Shown: piece by piece, positions 1-12,222 of the stretch
How positions within the stretch are numbered: the stretch's first letter is position 1
How the letters are laid out: each line of letters begins with the position of its first letter
DNA from: Coptis chinensis
Lineage: Eukaryota > Streptophyta > Magnoliopsida > Ranunculales > Ranunculaceae
DNA: 64,000 nt
Direction: 5' to 3'
Assembly (NCBI GenBank): GCA_015680905.1
Contig: CM027381.1
Span: forward strand, 66,763,501 to 66,827,500
The notes under the pieces: model-generated
Databases searched by the model: none
What the model was told of the DNA's origin: nothing
The model's input: only the letters and a program-made list of their open reading frames with translations
Program-made: the position numbers and the translations under genes

Positions 1-540
1 GTGGTTTTATCACAGGTAATGGTTCAGGCTGATGGAACGCTTTGAGGAAGTGGAAGGCAGCACCACCTATGGTGTCAGAGCCCAAACCCAAACCTACCAA
101 CTCAATGGACCTCTATCAGTAAAAGGATGCGCCCTCATGAATAAACTTTTTAAAGAACTCTTCTTTCTTGCCGAGGTTACGGTAGGGGCTTTGGCTGTTT
201 ATTGATTTACCGTGAAGCCGAATGGATGGAAAGCGCCGCGTTTCGGGTTCTAGAGTTGAGTACCAGCCCATGGCAAATTGGTTTTCATGCTGACCAATCT
301 AAGAAAGGTCCCGAGGGTTGTTAACTTGTTTTTTATTATCTGACTATTCTTCTGCTCACTAACCTGGAGCAAAAACAAGAAGATGAAGAAGCCCCGAAGC
401 CATAGTACAAAACACTAGTCAACATTGTTGGAGTAATTACTTACAAATCACCGGCATTATATTACCAAAATAAGTAATTATGCGAGTTTGGTCATTGGTA
501 TTACATTCATATATATCCTCACTGTAGAATGAAATAAGCA
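1..540. other. Unassigned flank downstream of UBC32
   Basis: This stretch follows the UBC32 stop codon and presumably holds that gene's 3' UTR. The first ~300 bases look richer in G and C than the AT-rich DNA around them. They can be read on the plus strand as a short open stretch from an ATG at 32 of about 57 residues, but I recognise no domain. It could be an exon of a neighbouring gene cut by the window edge or an organelle-derived insert. Neither is shown. Confidence 0.3.
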
Positions 541-571
541 TGGATGTGTCTTCATTCTGGAATACTATCTA

Positions 572-2904
572 TTATAAACCACCAAGGGAACCTGCATCCA
601 TTCCACTGGATCTCACAAACTTTTTCAAAAGGAGTACCAGAATTGCAACTGTGAGCCCTATCGCAGCCCATGTGAACAGCCGATCATCTGACTGTTTTGA
701 AACTCTGACCTCTGGCATTTGCAGCTGTTCACCATGCTCTGCTGCTGGGACACGTCTTGATACATTCACTGTACGGAAACTGACACTCAAAGGACCTGCA
801 TTGGCATGGACCTCTCGAACGTCAATCCTGTCTTCAGCTTCGGGGTTTGGCTGCTCGTCAGGAGCGGCTATGTTATCACCATCCAGAGGAGCAACAGGTG
901 CTTCACCTTCTGCATTGGTTGGGTGTTCATCAGATGACTCTTGTGCAGCAAGTTGAGGAACTGGGGGCACTTTGCTCAGCATATACTGGTGAATCTGCAA
1001 GCAGTCTAGTAAGTTCAAAGCATACAGGTCACAACTTATAAAAGATGTTTATGGGGGATTCGAGTATAGAATTTAAACATACCTCATCAATTAGTCTTTG
1101 GCGTTCAGACGTCCCAAATTTTGGCGCTGCCCCACGCGATTTAATTGCCAAACCGCGCCTTTCTTCTTTCTTGTAATCCAGTGAGCCCAAGGCACCGTTT
1201 GGATTTGTGGGCATGAATGCAATCAATGCAACTAAGGCTGTTCGAACTGCCATTAAAAGAGGTGGATCAGGATATGAAAAGCATGACAAACTTTGGCAAG
1301 AGAGTAACATACTCATTCAATTGGAACTCTTTATCCAACTCAAATATCCTTGTATTTCATATATACATTAATCAGAACAACAACTCCAGTTATCTATCTT
1401 TTATAACGGTCTATGTTTAACACAGAACGATGACAGAAAAGACAAACAGAAAATTATCAATTACACCATGTTCGTAAATCTTCACATCTAAAAGGAAGAA
1501 CCTAAAACTTAATGGCAAGAGAGTCAACTATTAACAGTCCCTCCAACTTAATCTTTAAAATGATGGAAAACAATTAAATGCACGTTGTATGAAGCTTACC
1601 GCTCCATGATGGCTGCCAATGCTCAGGATGATAATTTGATATGCTAAGACAGATCTTGGTTTGTGTCTCAAAACGGCCATTTCGCTGCAAAAATAAAAAA
1701 TAAAAAAATCAACATAAAAAAAATAAGCACACAATGTAATAGATCAGAAAAGTTTTACTTAAAAGAAACTTATATTGAGCGCAGTCCTACATAAAATATG
1801 TAGAACTTTGTGGTACGAGTGTTAAGCCATTACCGTTAACAACATGAATGATGGCGGCTTAAATGGATATTCAGCAGGCAGTTGGATCCGTCCATGATAA
1901 ATTCCACCTTCGAACTCGGAATCACGAGGGCCCGCTATTGCAAATTGCCATTCAAATATATTCTCCTGAGAATCATAAGAAACAGGGTAAGATATCACAA
2001 AAGCTTACAAACAAGATGAGCTATGAAGTTATTCAAGGATAAGTTATCACATTCTAATTATACTCTTCATAACCATGATGCAATCTGGCATAGGCACTAA
2101 GTCACCTAGAAACTGGCTACAACACCTCATAATATGTTTCCAAAAAAATTCAATACTAGCACCTCACAAAGATCAAAGTAAAGAAAGATAAAATAAATAG
2201 ATAAAGCACTTATTCGTAAAGAAATACATTATAACGAATATTTTAGCAAATTGGATATTCGGAAGCCAAAAACCAGTTAAGCTAAACTGTCATGCCATCC
2301 TAGTCTCCTAGACATACAATATTAAAATCGTCGGTATACAAAACAAATAATATCTATTCCTTGACATGCCAGATTATAAGTTGGAATCACCAGAACTTGT
2401 ACCTCTGCGGCTTCTCAATTTCAGAATCAGGTTTAGGCAGTGTTACATGGACATGCCATTTTTATATTTCACCGTATCAGACTATCAGACACTTGTCAAT
2501 GTAACTTAGCGTTTAAGTAATCTGGCTTAGTAACAAGAAACAGAAAACGAAATCAACAACTTTTCTTCAAACATAACAATGTACTCCGTATTTTCTATCC
2601 CAAGTGAAATGCCCTTCAAGTTTATCAACTCTAAATATCAATTTTAACCTTGATATAAACAACAAAGGCAAATTACAATAGCTCAAGGGCCCACCACAAA
2701 TGAAATTCATGCTTAATCAATTTACCAATTGAACCCAAATCTTAAAACTATACCCAATTAATTATAACAAAATAAAAAAAAATAGGTTTATACCTCAAGA
2801 GGAAGGCTCATGAAATCATCGCAAGGATTAGATTGCATCTCTTTCACTTCTTGTAGAATCCTCTTAACTGCTGGATTCTTCAAATTGTATTTCTCTTCCG
2901 CCAT
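572..2904 (-). CDS. UBC32: UBC32-type ubiquitin-conjugating enzyme E2, ER tail-anchored
   Basis: Five exons read on the minus strand: 2904-2794, 1965-1834, 1684-1600, 1246-1083 and 994-572. All introns are GT-AG, the exons join in frame, and the product is 304 residues plus stop, close to the usual ~309 for plant UBC32. The start is the ATG opening MAEEKYNLKNPAVKRI. The E2 fold covers about residues 10-165, with the predicted catalytic Cys93 in KICLSISNYHPEHW. A low-complexity linker leads to a C-terminal hydrophobic segment (about 272-295, WAAIGLTVAILVLLLKKF) that should anchor it in the ER membrane. By homology to plant UBC32 and animal UBE2J1 it would transfer ubiquitin in ER-associated degradation. 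One family position usually Pro (TPNGRF) is Arg here (TRNGRF). UBC33 and UBC34 are close alternatives. No disruption is seen; this is the one intact gene in the window. Confidence 0.9.
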
Positions 2905-3372
2905 GGCTTACGTTAGTCAAATCTCACTCTTGTTTGCTAAAATGCACCTAACCTCTCTTCTCAGCTCTCAAGAAATGAGGATGATCCTTTTTTGTTATTA
3001 AGATAAAAGAGTTGTGACTTTACACGTCGATTTCGAATAATTCGGACACGTGTGGTGTTTCTATTGGCGGACCCATGGTCGGGTCAACTTTTTTTTGCTT
3101 TGTTGGTTTTAAACTTGGGCCGAATATGGGCTTCTATTTGTTGTCGAATGATTCAATATTCTAGGAATTTCGTTGGATGTGTAAACTACGATTTATCAAG
3201 AATCCACAAGCTTGTGATACAAAACTATTAATAATGTTCCACTCAAACCCTATTTTGTTTTTAATCTTCTTGTCTCTAATTGATAATGTCTCTTATATTT
3301 AAGCCAACTAATCTCTACAACCAAAATTCAAAGTGTTTTCATGTTTTCATGTTCTCAACAACTTTTTTCAAT
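2905..3372. other. UBC32 upstream region
   Basis: This is the DNA between the UBC32 start codon and the Tat element, so it should hold the UBC32 5' UTR and promoter. It is AT-rich with several polyT and polyA tracts. I could not place a convincing TATA box or known cis element. The large retroelement inserted only about 470 bp from the ATG, which may have truncated the promoter region. Confidence 0.4.
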
Positions 3373-3666
3373 GTATATGTAAAGGAGCGTTTAGTTATCC
3401 CTTACAAAATTGGAGAAGGAGGAGAAGATGATTGGAAATGGTAAAGACCGAGTTCGTTGATGAGCGAACTGTCTACGTATCTATCTCTCGATTTTGGGGG
3501 GAGAGAAGAATCAGGTCTGGCGTAGTTCATATGGGAGGTATTTATAGCTAGGAAAGGTGGATCTCTATCCCACACGTGTACTGACAACCACAAATGTAGG
3601 GTTGAGATTGAGAAGGAGTGTTGGAATGGTGTTGATGGGAAGTTTGTAATAATGGGGAGTAGTTAC

Positions 3667-6600
3667 TGTCACAACCCGAATTTCGACAGAATTCGGAAAA
3701 ATAATATTTGTTCCCGACTCTTCGATTTTCGAGGTGTGATGCACTCTCAACTCTTAAAAACCCATAATCAGTTTAAATACGCGGATAATTAAAAACCAAT
3801 AAAAATTTAAGATAAACAAAAGTCCTCTTCATTACCAAAAACTCACAAATATGATTAAATTACAAATCTCCTTTCAACCCTCTTTAGTTATAATTACAAC
3901 TGAAAATATAAAACAACATTTGTCTCAACTAAAATCTATTACACCTTAAGGGAAAACAAAACATATCTTGAATGCGACGCTAATGCAAACCACAAGCAGC
4001 AACCAACCTTCTTCAACATGAAACCTGTCAAGACTTATAAACTATGTTCATTTAATGAACACACCCGATAAGCAAACATGCAAATCGGGTCAGTATTATA
4101 AACAATGCTGGTGTGAGTAGCTCTAAAATATAAATCATACTAATACATATATATACCCAATAAATAAGGCAGTTAGTTCCTCCACCGAGGCGCCTTAACT
4201 TCCAACAACTAATACGATATTCTTAATTACAATAATTAAGGCAGGTAGTTCTTCTACTGAGACACATTAACTTCCCACTAACCACACAACAAACCATACG
4301 CATAATAAATAAGGCATGTAGTTCCTCCATTGAGGCGCCTTAGCTTCCCAACAATAATACAAAGGCATTTAGTTCCTCCACCGAGGCACCTTAGGTTCTA
4401 ACTACACTAATAACCAGCCAAACATATTCTATACTTACCACATTTCATGCTAAATTACAGAGTGGGTTGTCTCTGCACAAGAAATTAGTTTGACCCACCT
4501 TTCGACAAAACTATATACAATCATATATTTAAAGATATATAACTAACCAACATATTACCATAATTATATTATTTAAGGCTTTCTTTGCGTGTCCCTAAAA
4601 TCACGTCGTATTTATGTCTTACCTAGTTTCCCTGGCTACCACAATCGCTACCCAACGCCGAACATGTACATCCACATGTCTCCCCTCACATAATGAACCA
4701 CTCCGTGCGTAGCTACCCCAAGCGGGATATCGCATACCAGGTAACCCTCACACGAAAGCCATTATGTGAGTATTGCCACTATTCGGTATAAAATATCGCG
4801 TGTCTCGTTCTAATTTTGCGAACGGAATACTCAAGTCACTATTCGGCTACGCCAGAAGGGCCAATCAAATCACTTACGCCCAAAGGGACATTCAGATTCA
4901 CTGAAATGCCAGAAGCGCCAATTATATCACATACGCCCATCACAAGGGCCAAATCACATGAGTTGTGGTAGCTAGGTTCTAGGATTTTCAATTCGTTACG
5001 TAATTTATTCAGGTGTCATACCTTCATGTCTCATAATAATTCTTGTTCTATCTCATGCCAGTATACTTAATTGTACTGCAGCTTAATGTTTCCTGTTATA
5101 ATAAAATCCACATTATCACGTGCCAATTCTATTCATTGCACGATATCTAAGCATCTCTATTTCAAATCTCAAAACTTATTATTTCACGTGCCAATCATAT
5201 ATTGCACTACACCATATGGAATATCTCAAGCTTTCATAAATACTACAATTCATTTAAGTAGCAACTCATAATAGTAATCAATCATGTAATGTATTCGTTC
5301 AATATATTTATGTAAACTCAATTCACCATCAAAGGCACGCATTATTTCCATTTGTGCACAATATAAATAGTATATAAATAACCAAAATATATGTCCATTC
5401 TACCAATGTCAAAATGAAATGACTTTAAAAAGAAAGAATAACTCAAGTCCAAATATCACGCATAATTATTCGAGTCCAAATCACAAGTCAAGTCAAACTG
5501 ATCAACCGTCAACAACCCAATACTAAAGTCCATGAATCTGAGTTCGTATGTAGTGTAATTCTCATAAAAACGTATATATCTAAGTCTTATAAGAATTCCC
5601 CTCTTATTACGTGCCAATATTTATATTCTTTACACACTACTCACGTCAAATCTTAATTAGATAATGACAAATAAGGTTATACCATTTTTGACAACATTTT
5701 ATTATTACAATTGTCCATAAAATTAAATATGTGAAAATCTGAAAAAAGTCAACATTCCCCGGTCAATGATCAACGGCCAATTGTCAAAGTCAGCATGTCA
5801 TTTCCGTGTTCAACAGGTTCAAGGTCATAGCCATGGTTCATGGCTAAGGTCATAGTTCATGTCACGGCTAAGGTAAAGGTGCATGGCTCATGGGCTCATG
5901 CCTAAGGTCATAGTTCGGACCTAACTAGCCAAGCACATGACTCAACCAAATATTCAAATAATGTTAGCCGGATCCACATAACAATAATGACCCAACCCAC
6001 AAAATAAAAGAAAACCGGCCCATGTATACAAAAATTAGAAATGGCCCCAACAAAAACTAATAGAACTGGCCCAAAACAAAACAAATAGAAATGAATACGG
6101 CCTAACAACTAAAATTAGATTTCGGCCCAACAACTAAACCATCTAAGGCCCAAGCCCCAAGCCAACCGATCATCTTCCTCAGCTCCAGCAGCTCCCACCA
6201 CCAGCCACCAAATTGGCCACCACAACCTCCACTCGTCCTCCCCTTTTAACCCAGCGGTTTCCCTCCTCATCAAAAACCAAACAACATTAATTAACACACA
6301 ATACACTTTTATCTACTGTCGATATCACTCAAACTTAGATCTCGACCTCCATCCACCACCGTCCGACGGCTTCACACATCCCCACTCGACAGCCCTCACC
6401 CCCCCCCCCTCCCCCCAACTACCACCCAACATTATCCAACCAAAACAACAACAGTTCACCTACTCTAATCTACTGGCGATTTCTCTAGCCGCCATTAACA
6501 CTTTTACAGAGCTTGAACAGCCCCACTCCTCTCCAACACTCAATCACCCAAACCAAACATCAATGGCATACCCAACCCTTCACAACAACCACCAGGCATC

Positions 6601-7270
6601 ATGAAATCAACCAAAACAAAAATATATCCCAGTTCAAATAAAATTTATAGACGATTCTATCTGTGGGGCTTTAGCCGCCATGAACAACGCATAAGCTTCC
6701 ACCAAATCGCGACCACCAATAATCTATACATCGACCTACCAATCTATTTACAATAGGCCTGAAATCGATTGAGTACTCGCTTGTTATCAAGGGGTCCAGA
6801 CAAGATTTTCGGAGACAGAGTTTTCTTCAAACCATAAACGCGAATATAAACACTATTAACACTAAACAAAATACTAACACTAAATAGAATACAGTGCTAA
6901 AACTAAATCAAGATTGAATCAAAACACAGACCAGACCATTTTCTAGCATCGTAAAATCGACCAATAACGAGAATTTTTATATACAACAAATTTAATAAAA
7001 TATCTACTCACATTAATTAAAAGCTCCACGAATTCCCTCTAATCCGAATCTTCGCGCTCCAACACTCTAGCAATCGAGCCGCCTCCATTTTATTTTATTT
7101 TAATCCTCAAAAACCCTATTCTCTAGAAAAATATGAATATATATCTGGGTTTGAAACCTAAGCCCAACACAGACTCGGGCCCATAAATCAGGCCCACATA
7201 TCCCAAATCTAGTCTAACAAATTTTAAATAAATAAATAAATAAATACGTATTTTAAATACGGGCGTTACA
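3667..7270 (+). mobile_element. Large solo LTR (family X), 3.6 kb, nested in the Tat LTR
   Basis: It begins TGTCACAACCCG and ends GGGCGTTACA, with GTTAC duplicated at 3662-3666 and 7271-7275. The intact right Tat LTR shows the empty site with one GTTAC. No gag or pol coding is seen inside, so it reads as a solo LTR left by recombination. A second, shorter copy lies at 13777-16577. Both carry the repeated motif around TAGTTCCTCCACCGAGGCGCC and long stretches rich in GGCCCA. Orientation is given arbitrarily. The family is not certain; a large-LTR Gypsy element is likely. A large non-autonomous element without recognisable internal region is the alternative. Confidence 0.85.
4165..4394 (+). repeat. 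Four degenerate repeats of a ~33-bp motif in the solo LTR
   Basis: The motif AAGGCAGTTAGTTCCTCCA followed by CCGAGGCGCCTTA appears near 4167, 4239, 4310 and 4362 with diverged spacers. The related solo LTR has only two copies (near 14276 and 14347), so copy number differs between family members and accounts for a part of the length difference. Confidence 0.75.
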
Positions 7271-7545
7271 GTTACAGTGGTTCATAATTTGTGATAAGTG
7301 ATTGAGTAAGTAAGGCTTTGGTAATGATTGCTTCTAGAAGATAGGCTGAGTCATGATATAGAACGATCTGTGTGATGATGTGCGAGTTGATTTGTTCTAG
7401 AGTGATCTCGTAGCTCGTGGACATGAGTTAATGATGTAGGTCGCTCTGAAGGTAGTTTGGAGAACTAGGTCAGAGGTCGGTGTGGTATTTCCACTATGCT
7501 GAACACGTGTTTGATATTCCTGAATGAGAATATCACTCCCTCACA

Positions 7546-7557
7546 CAACCCCCTCTT
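7546..7557 (-). other. Polypurine tract of the Tat element
   Basis: Read on the minus strand, AAGAGGGGGTTG lies directly before the TGTGAGGG start of the 3' LTR. This is the expected position and composition for the plus-strand primer, and it independently supports the minus-strand orientation. Confidence 0.75.
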
Positions 7558-8063
7558 AGTAGGTCGTGTTGTTCATTGAAGCGATCTGTTGAGAGAAAAG
7601 AATGGCGCGTGTTGAGCAAGGGTGACGAAACGGACTGGCCTATATGGAAATACCTGCCGTACTATGGATGTCGACTCGTGTGGGAAGACGAACTGATGTG
7701 GAGTGATAGCTGGCACATGGTTGGCACGTGAGAGAATCTTAGCAGTTGATGAGGAAACGTGTTGCCGTTTTTTCTGAAATTTTGAAAAGACAGGTCCTTG
7801 GTAGACTTGTGCGGGCTAGGGCTTAGGCTGTAATCATGATGCATTGGGAACTGGAGGGGTGGTTACACAAAACCAACGCTGGCAATATGAAGAGCCATTC
7901 CTTGCTTCTCTTTCCAGAAAAACTTACTACATCGAGACTCTTCAGGTTAGTTTTCTGCCATTGTTGTTCTTCAACCCTCTACTTTGTTCTTGGTTTTTGT
8001 TGTTGAGTTGTTAGGTCGTCTATTTTGTTGCTTGTCGTAGTGGTTGTGCGTTGTAAGAGAAAG
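7558..8063 (+). promoter_or_regulatory. Leader and probable promoter of antisense ORF copy A
   Basis: This plus-strand stretch sits between the 3' LTR and the first antisense ORF. Around 7936-7946 the sequence ACTCTTCAG followed by GTTAG resembles a 5' UTR splice donor. A similar ATCTCAG with GTAAG stands ahead of the second antisense ORF near 11125, which supports a shared leader structure. No TATA box is convincing. Confidence 0.4.
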
Positions 8064-10419
8064 ATGTCTGATTCAGATGACACGCGATCTAATAAGATTC
8101 GTGAAGTTTCTCTGGGTTGAGATGATGTGGATGAAGAGAAAGAGGAGTCAGTTGGCTGTGAGAGCGAAAATGGTAATGAGGATGAGGTTAGGGGTGGAGA
8201 AGATGATGCACAATCTGAATCTGTGGTTGCTGTAACTAGCACTTCAGGTTGCGATGAGAGATCATCGTCTAGTGGGTTACCACCTGGGATTATAGACAAA
8301 CGTGCGTTGAGGGCGTTCGATGATCTGAGAAAGACTTATGGGATAAACGTAAGCGATCTGGAGATCCACGAACCACGAGAGGACGTATAGGTCTTTAGTG
8401 ATAAGTACGACCCATCGAACTACAGGGTTATAGTCTATGAAGGGCAGTTGAGGGCTAGTATGAGGATACCGCTCTCGAAGCTAGCTTGTACATTTTTTAA
8501 TTTTTGTGGCAAAGCGCCTTGTCAGTTCGTGGGTAACACATGACGGTTGCTCAAAGTGTTCGACCTGTTGAACGTGAGCGGTGAATATCAAATAGAGGTC
8601 GATGACATTATTGAACACTACTCAGTAAAGTGATCTCATGCTCTTAACTTTAGCTTGCAAACACGAACAAGAAGATCAAGCGTTCTGGACGGTGTGAGTA
8701 ATGAGTCTTGGGAAAAGAGGTCGTTGCTATTAGTTGGGAACTTCTATGCTAGAGGGTTTAGTGTGGAGAATAGGATGTGTGACTTTGCTGGTGGGTCTCA
8801 GTGTATTATTTTATTGTTTTGATGTTGCATCTATTGATTTTGTATTGAAATTGCTACTTTGTTGTTTTTGCAGAGCTCGCTATAAAGAGGCGATCTGACC
8901 GAAAGGTGATCAAGAAGTTTGCGAGGCTAACTTGAGCTCAGAAACAGGCAAAACTGCCTGAGGTTGCACACTTCTTTGTGGAACGAGGAGGTCATGTAGT
9001 TAGGGAAAAGAGGAGAGATTAGAAGAGGAGGGCTCAGGGTCAAATTAGTAAAGTAGCGATGGATAAGCATAAGAGCAATCTGGTAACAAGGGAAGACAAG
9101 AACCGGAGTCGTGCCAGTCCTAAGCGACCCATGGGAGGTGCTGGTGCCTCGGGGGTTGGTGGGTTAAGTGGGTGACCTGAAGGGGGCGTGGGGTCTAGTA
9201 GCTCTCCCCTTGAGTTGGATACGATGGTCTTCAAGCCTCGTGATCGTAACAGCTCACTGAAAAGGAAGGTTGATATGACTGAGCAGGAAGGTGCTTAGGT
9301 TATCAAAGTAGCGAGGCATGTGGTTGGAGATAGTTCTGGTGCTGGGGGAATGCCAGCTGGTGAACGAGTTGGTGGTAAGGCCACTCATAGCTCCAGGTCG
9401 AGGCCTGCACCACTCATAGATCTGGAGACCTTTGGGGTCAATCAGAGTTCGCCCCCAGCGCCCTGAGAGCCCAGCTTGTCAACAAAGTTAAAGGCTCCAA
9501 GTAAGGTGAGTGGGAAGTCTGTTGTGGCCAATGATGATTTGGAGGGCCAAGTGGTGTATGTTGATGACCAGGGGGAGCGACGAACTGTGAAGCGAATTGA
9601 TATCGGCTTCAGGTTGGGTAAGATTGCATCTTGCCTGCTTGACCACATATGTCTAGATGACAGCCGTAAAGAACTGGACACCAAGGGACTCGCTGATAAT
9701 CTGAAGCGAATGGACGTGGCTCATTATCTAGTAAGTGACGTTCTTCAGATCTTGTTCCTTAGCGTTGTACTTGCGTGTTAATTATCGACGGTTGTTATAC
9801 TTTTGTGTGTGTAGCTTGTGAGTGGATATCAGAAGCTGAAGGAGATTGCTCAGATCGCTGAGTCAGAGAAAGAGTTTGTCATCAAGCTGAAGGAAGAGCT
9901 ACAAAATGTCCAGGACGCGTATGCTACAGATCGCAAGGATTTCGATGTGCTGACGAAGGAGCACCAGGACGTTTGTTTGGCGAAGCTTGTGATGGGCACC
10001 GAGATGGAAGATGCCAAACTAAAATTGCATGTCGTTGAGAAGAAACTTGCTGTTGCGGATGCAGAGATTGTCAGGGTGACTGGCTATGCTCAGCACTGAA
10101 AACTTAGGAGGCTACCCAAGCATACGACATCCTGGACACTGAATTCCTTGAGCTAAAAACAGAGTACAGAGCTTACAGAGAGGAGCATAAACGCGGGGCT
10201 CCCAGTACAACAATGTTAAACGTACCAAGAGATGCATTTGATGCTCCTGTCTTGCCTGAAACTACTCTTGAGGTCGCTGAGTCCCGAACTGAAGAGGTTG
10301 TGCCAGACGTGTTTGTGAATGTTGGTGCTGATGGTCTCTCTCTTGTGATAAGTGATGGGGACGCTGCAGGGGTTGAACTGGCTCCCCTTTCTACTGAAAA
10401 TTTGTCTGCTTTATCTTGA
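8064..10419 (+). pseudogene. Antisense extra ORF (eORF) copy A, gypsy-type transposase_28-like
   Basis: It runs opposite to gag-pol. From the ATG at 8064 it encodes an acidic N-terminus and a domain at about 8395-8560 containing SNYRVIVYEGQLRASMRIP. That resembles the 'putative gypsy type transposon' domain found in antisense ORFs of plant Gypsy elements. A probable intron ends near 8873. A second block at 9476-9736 carries GERRTVKR, and another intron ends near 9815. The third block (9818-10099) is a strongly charged coiled coil. Stops break it at about 8118, 8388, 8541 and 8631, several explained by TGG to TGA changes. Copy B at 11222 shares the TVKR block, the coiled coil and 3' sequence. 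The role of such ORFs in the element is unknown. Confidence 0.7.
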
Positions 10420-11191
10420 ATTTGAGAGTTGCGAGTGGGTTTTTCTGTTCTGATGTTGTAAGTTGCGATACATTAGAGCTGGTTTCCCGAGTTAACCTGG
10501 GCAGTTTGCCTTAAGTAGTAGTTTTTGTTTGTATTGCACTTGGACGGCCTGGCCGCCCAGATTGTTCTGGGGGGGCTCAAGAAGTGAGGACTGGTGGCTA
10601 ACCGAGCTGGATTTCTTTAGTAGACTCAGCAGCTCGATTGGTATATGAACTGGGGCTTAACTTTGGCCGTCAGTTCGCTCTTTTGCCTGTATTGAATGCA
10701 TGTTTCTTCATTTTGCTTAATTACTTGATGCTTTCAATATGATATTCCTGATTTTGTTTGTAAATGTGTGGCTGTTTATGCGTCCTGCTCTTTATTCGTC
10801 CTTAGCGATGTAGGTCACGAATGTCGAGGAGTAGTAAGTCCATACGAACTGAGAGTCTATACGAGCATTGTAGGTCGCGACTAGGGAGGAGTAGTAAGTC
10901 AGTACGTGTGTTACACATATAGGAATGAACGGTTGGAGATATGACATGATGGCTGCCAAGTGGCCTGACGTTTGGCGTCTCGATGTAATTATGATGTGCC
11001 TTAGGAAGGTTCGTTACTTGACCATAAGTAGAACTGTTACCGACAGATCAAGGGTATTTGCTCTTCTTGTTCTTTAAGCTGTTCGTCTCCAAAGTTCTTG
11101 CGCCATTTTATTTGTTGATCATCTCAGGTAAGTGCTCTTCATTGTTTGATTCTTCTTTTGAACAAGAACACTTTGCTCTTATGTTAGTTCG
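10420..11191. other. Spacer between the two antisense ORFs
   Basis: The first part (about 10460-10710) is 3' flank of copy A and resembles 12300-12530 after copy B; both hold AGAGCTGGTTT, CCTGGGCAGTT and a final GAATGCATGT. The part at 10800-10910 has two copies of a short block (TGTAGGTC, then GAGGAGTAGTAAGTC). The remainder is the leader of copy B. No coding sequence is seen. Confidence 0.55.
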
Positions 11192-11221
11192 TTGAACGTT
11201 GGTTTATTTGTAGATTCTATT

Positions 11222-12222
11222 ATGGCCAGGCGACGTGGAGATGCTTCTAGTGATGGGGGGGTGAGGGAAACCTCTCCCCTTGTGATAGAAGAGATGGAGT
11301 TTAGCCCCCATCATCATGGTGATTATGGCAAGAGGAAGGTTGTTGCATCTGAGGCCAAGAGCAACAAGCGATCCAAAAGTACAGGTCGCTCTACTGGGGG
11401 CATCATGTTTAGGTCTCCCAGTCGGAGGGATGGGGCTGACCCGACTGCTGAGGAATGTAGTGACCTGGGTCAAGACTAAAATGTTGCTAGTGATAGCTCT
11501 ACTCAGCGCTCTGGTGACGTAGGGAGCGAGTTCTTCTATGTTGGGAAGACGGGGAAGAAGCGTACTGTCAAACGTTCTGACTGTAGCTTCTACTCGGCAC
11601 CCATAGCGACCAGTCTTCTGGAAAGGATAGTTATGGATGGTAATAAAGCAGAAGTCAAAGAGGAGGACCTGGGGACGCTGTTAGGGACCATGGATATGGC
11701 CTGTTATTTGGCAAGCTCTTCATCTGATATGTTTTCCTTTTGTTTGATGGGTGACTCTAATCTTGGTGTTTCACTTGTAGTTCCTCACTGGGTATGATTA
11801 AGCTGAAGAATACTGTTCAATGTGTTGACAATGATGACAGTGCTAAAGTCAAGCTGGGATGCATGCAAGCTGCGTGGGGAGCTGATAAGAAGAAATTGCA
11901 AGTGATGACGAAAAAGTACTGGAACGTTGCTAATGAGAAGTCAGTGCTGGTTAACTCGATGAAGGACTTGCAGGAAAAGCTGGCTAAAGTGACGGAGTAC
12001 GCCAAGTGTTGCCAGGGTGTTGCTCGCAAGGCGCAAGGTGCATATGACTTGGCATGCATCGAATATGCCGAGCTGGACTAGAAGTACTCACAGCTGAAAG
12101 AGGCATGTGATCGTGGGACTCTGGGTACGAGTATGCGTGTCGTACGTAGAGATGCGAGGAACACTCCCTCGACCAGTGCTGCTCCCAAGGATAAACACAT
12201 TGTTGCTGATTCTGGACGCTGA
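11222..12222 (+). pseudogene. Antisense extra ORF copy B, truncated duplicate of copy A
   Basis: The reading starts at an ATG near 11222 (MARRRGDASSDGG), with a short acidic and basic N-terminus. It continues to the block GKKRTVKRSDCSFY at about 11546-11710, which matches copy A's GERRTVKRIDIGFR block in position and spacing. A probable intron of ~60 bp ends near 11780, and then comes a coiled-coil block to about 12080 ending in VTEYAK, parallel to VTGYAQ in copy A. The ~700-bp segment with the gypsy-type domain of copy A is missing. Stops and a frameshift disrupt it. It is probably an internal duplication of the eORF; capture of a second element's eORF is the alternative. Confidence 0.62.

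Larger units (their letters stand above)
3378..7545 (-). repeat. Left (3') LTR of the Tat element, split by a solo LTR
   Basis: The LTR proper is 3378-3666 plus 7276-7545, about 559 bp, and aligns end to end with the right LTR. It is split by the 3604-bp insertion at 3667-7270 and a duplicated GTTAC. The TATA-like CTATAAATA (minus strand, around 3539-3547) of the other LTR is conserved here. Confidence 0.92.

Noticed and set aside
1-300. Possible organelle DNA insert at the window start
   Set aside because: The composition is richer in GC, but I could not identify a specific mitochondrial or plastid gene, so the claim was not made.
540-956. Plus-strand open frame of 138 residues over the UBC32 last exon
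   Set aside because: It is the antisense shadow of the UBC32 C-terminal exon, whose minus-strand reading has a clear family match and splice sites.
4165-4394. Possible CRISPR-like array from regularly spaced motifs
   Set aside because: Repeats are diverged and sit in a plant LTR; spacing is irregular and the genome is eukaryotic.
6115-6306. Short Trp-rich minus-strand frame
   Set aside because: It falls in CCA/GGCCCA-rich LTR DNA with no domain and no equivalent in the related LTR.
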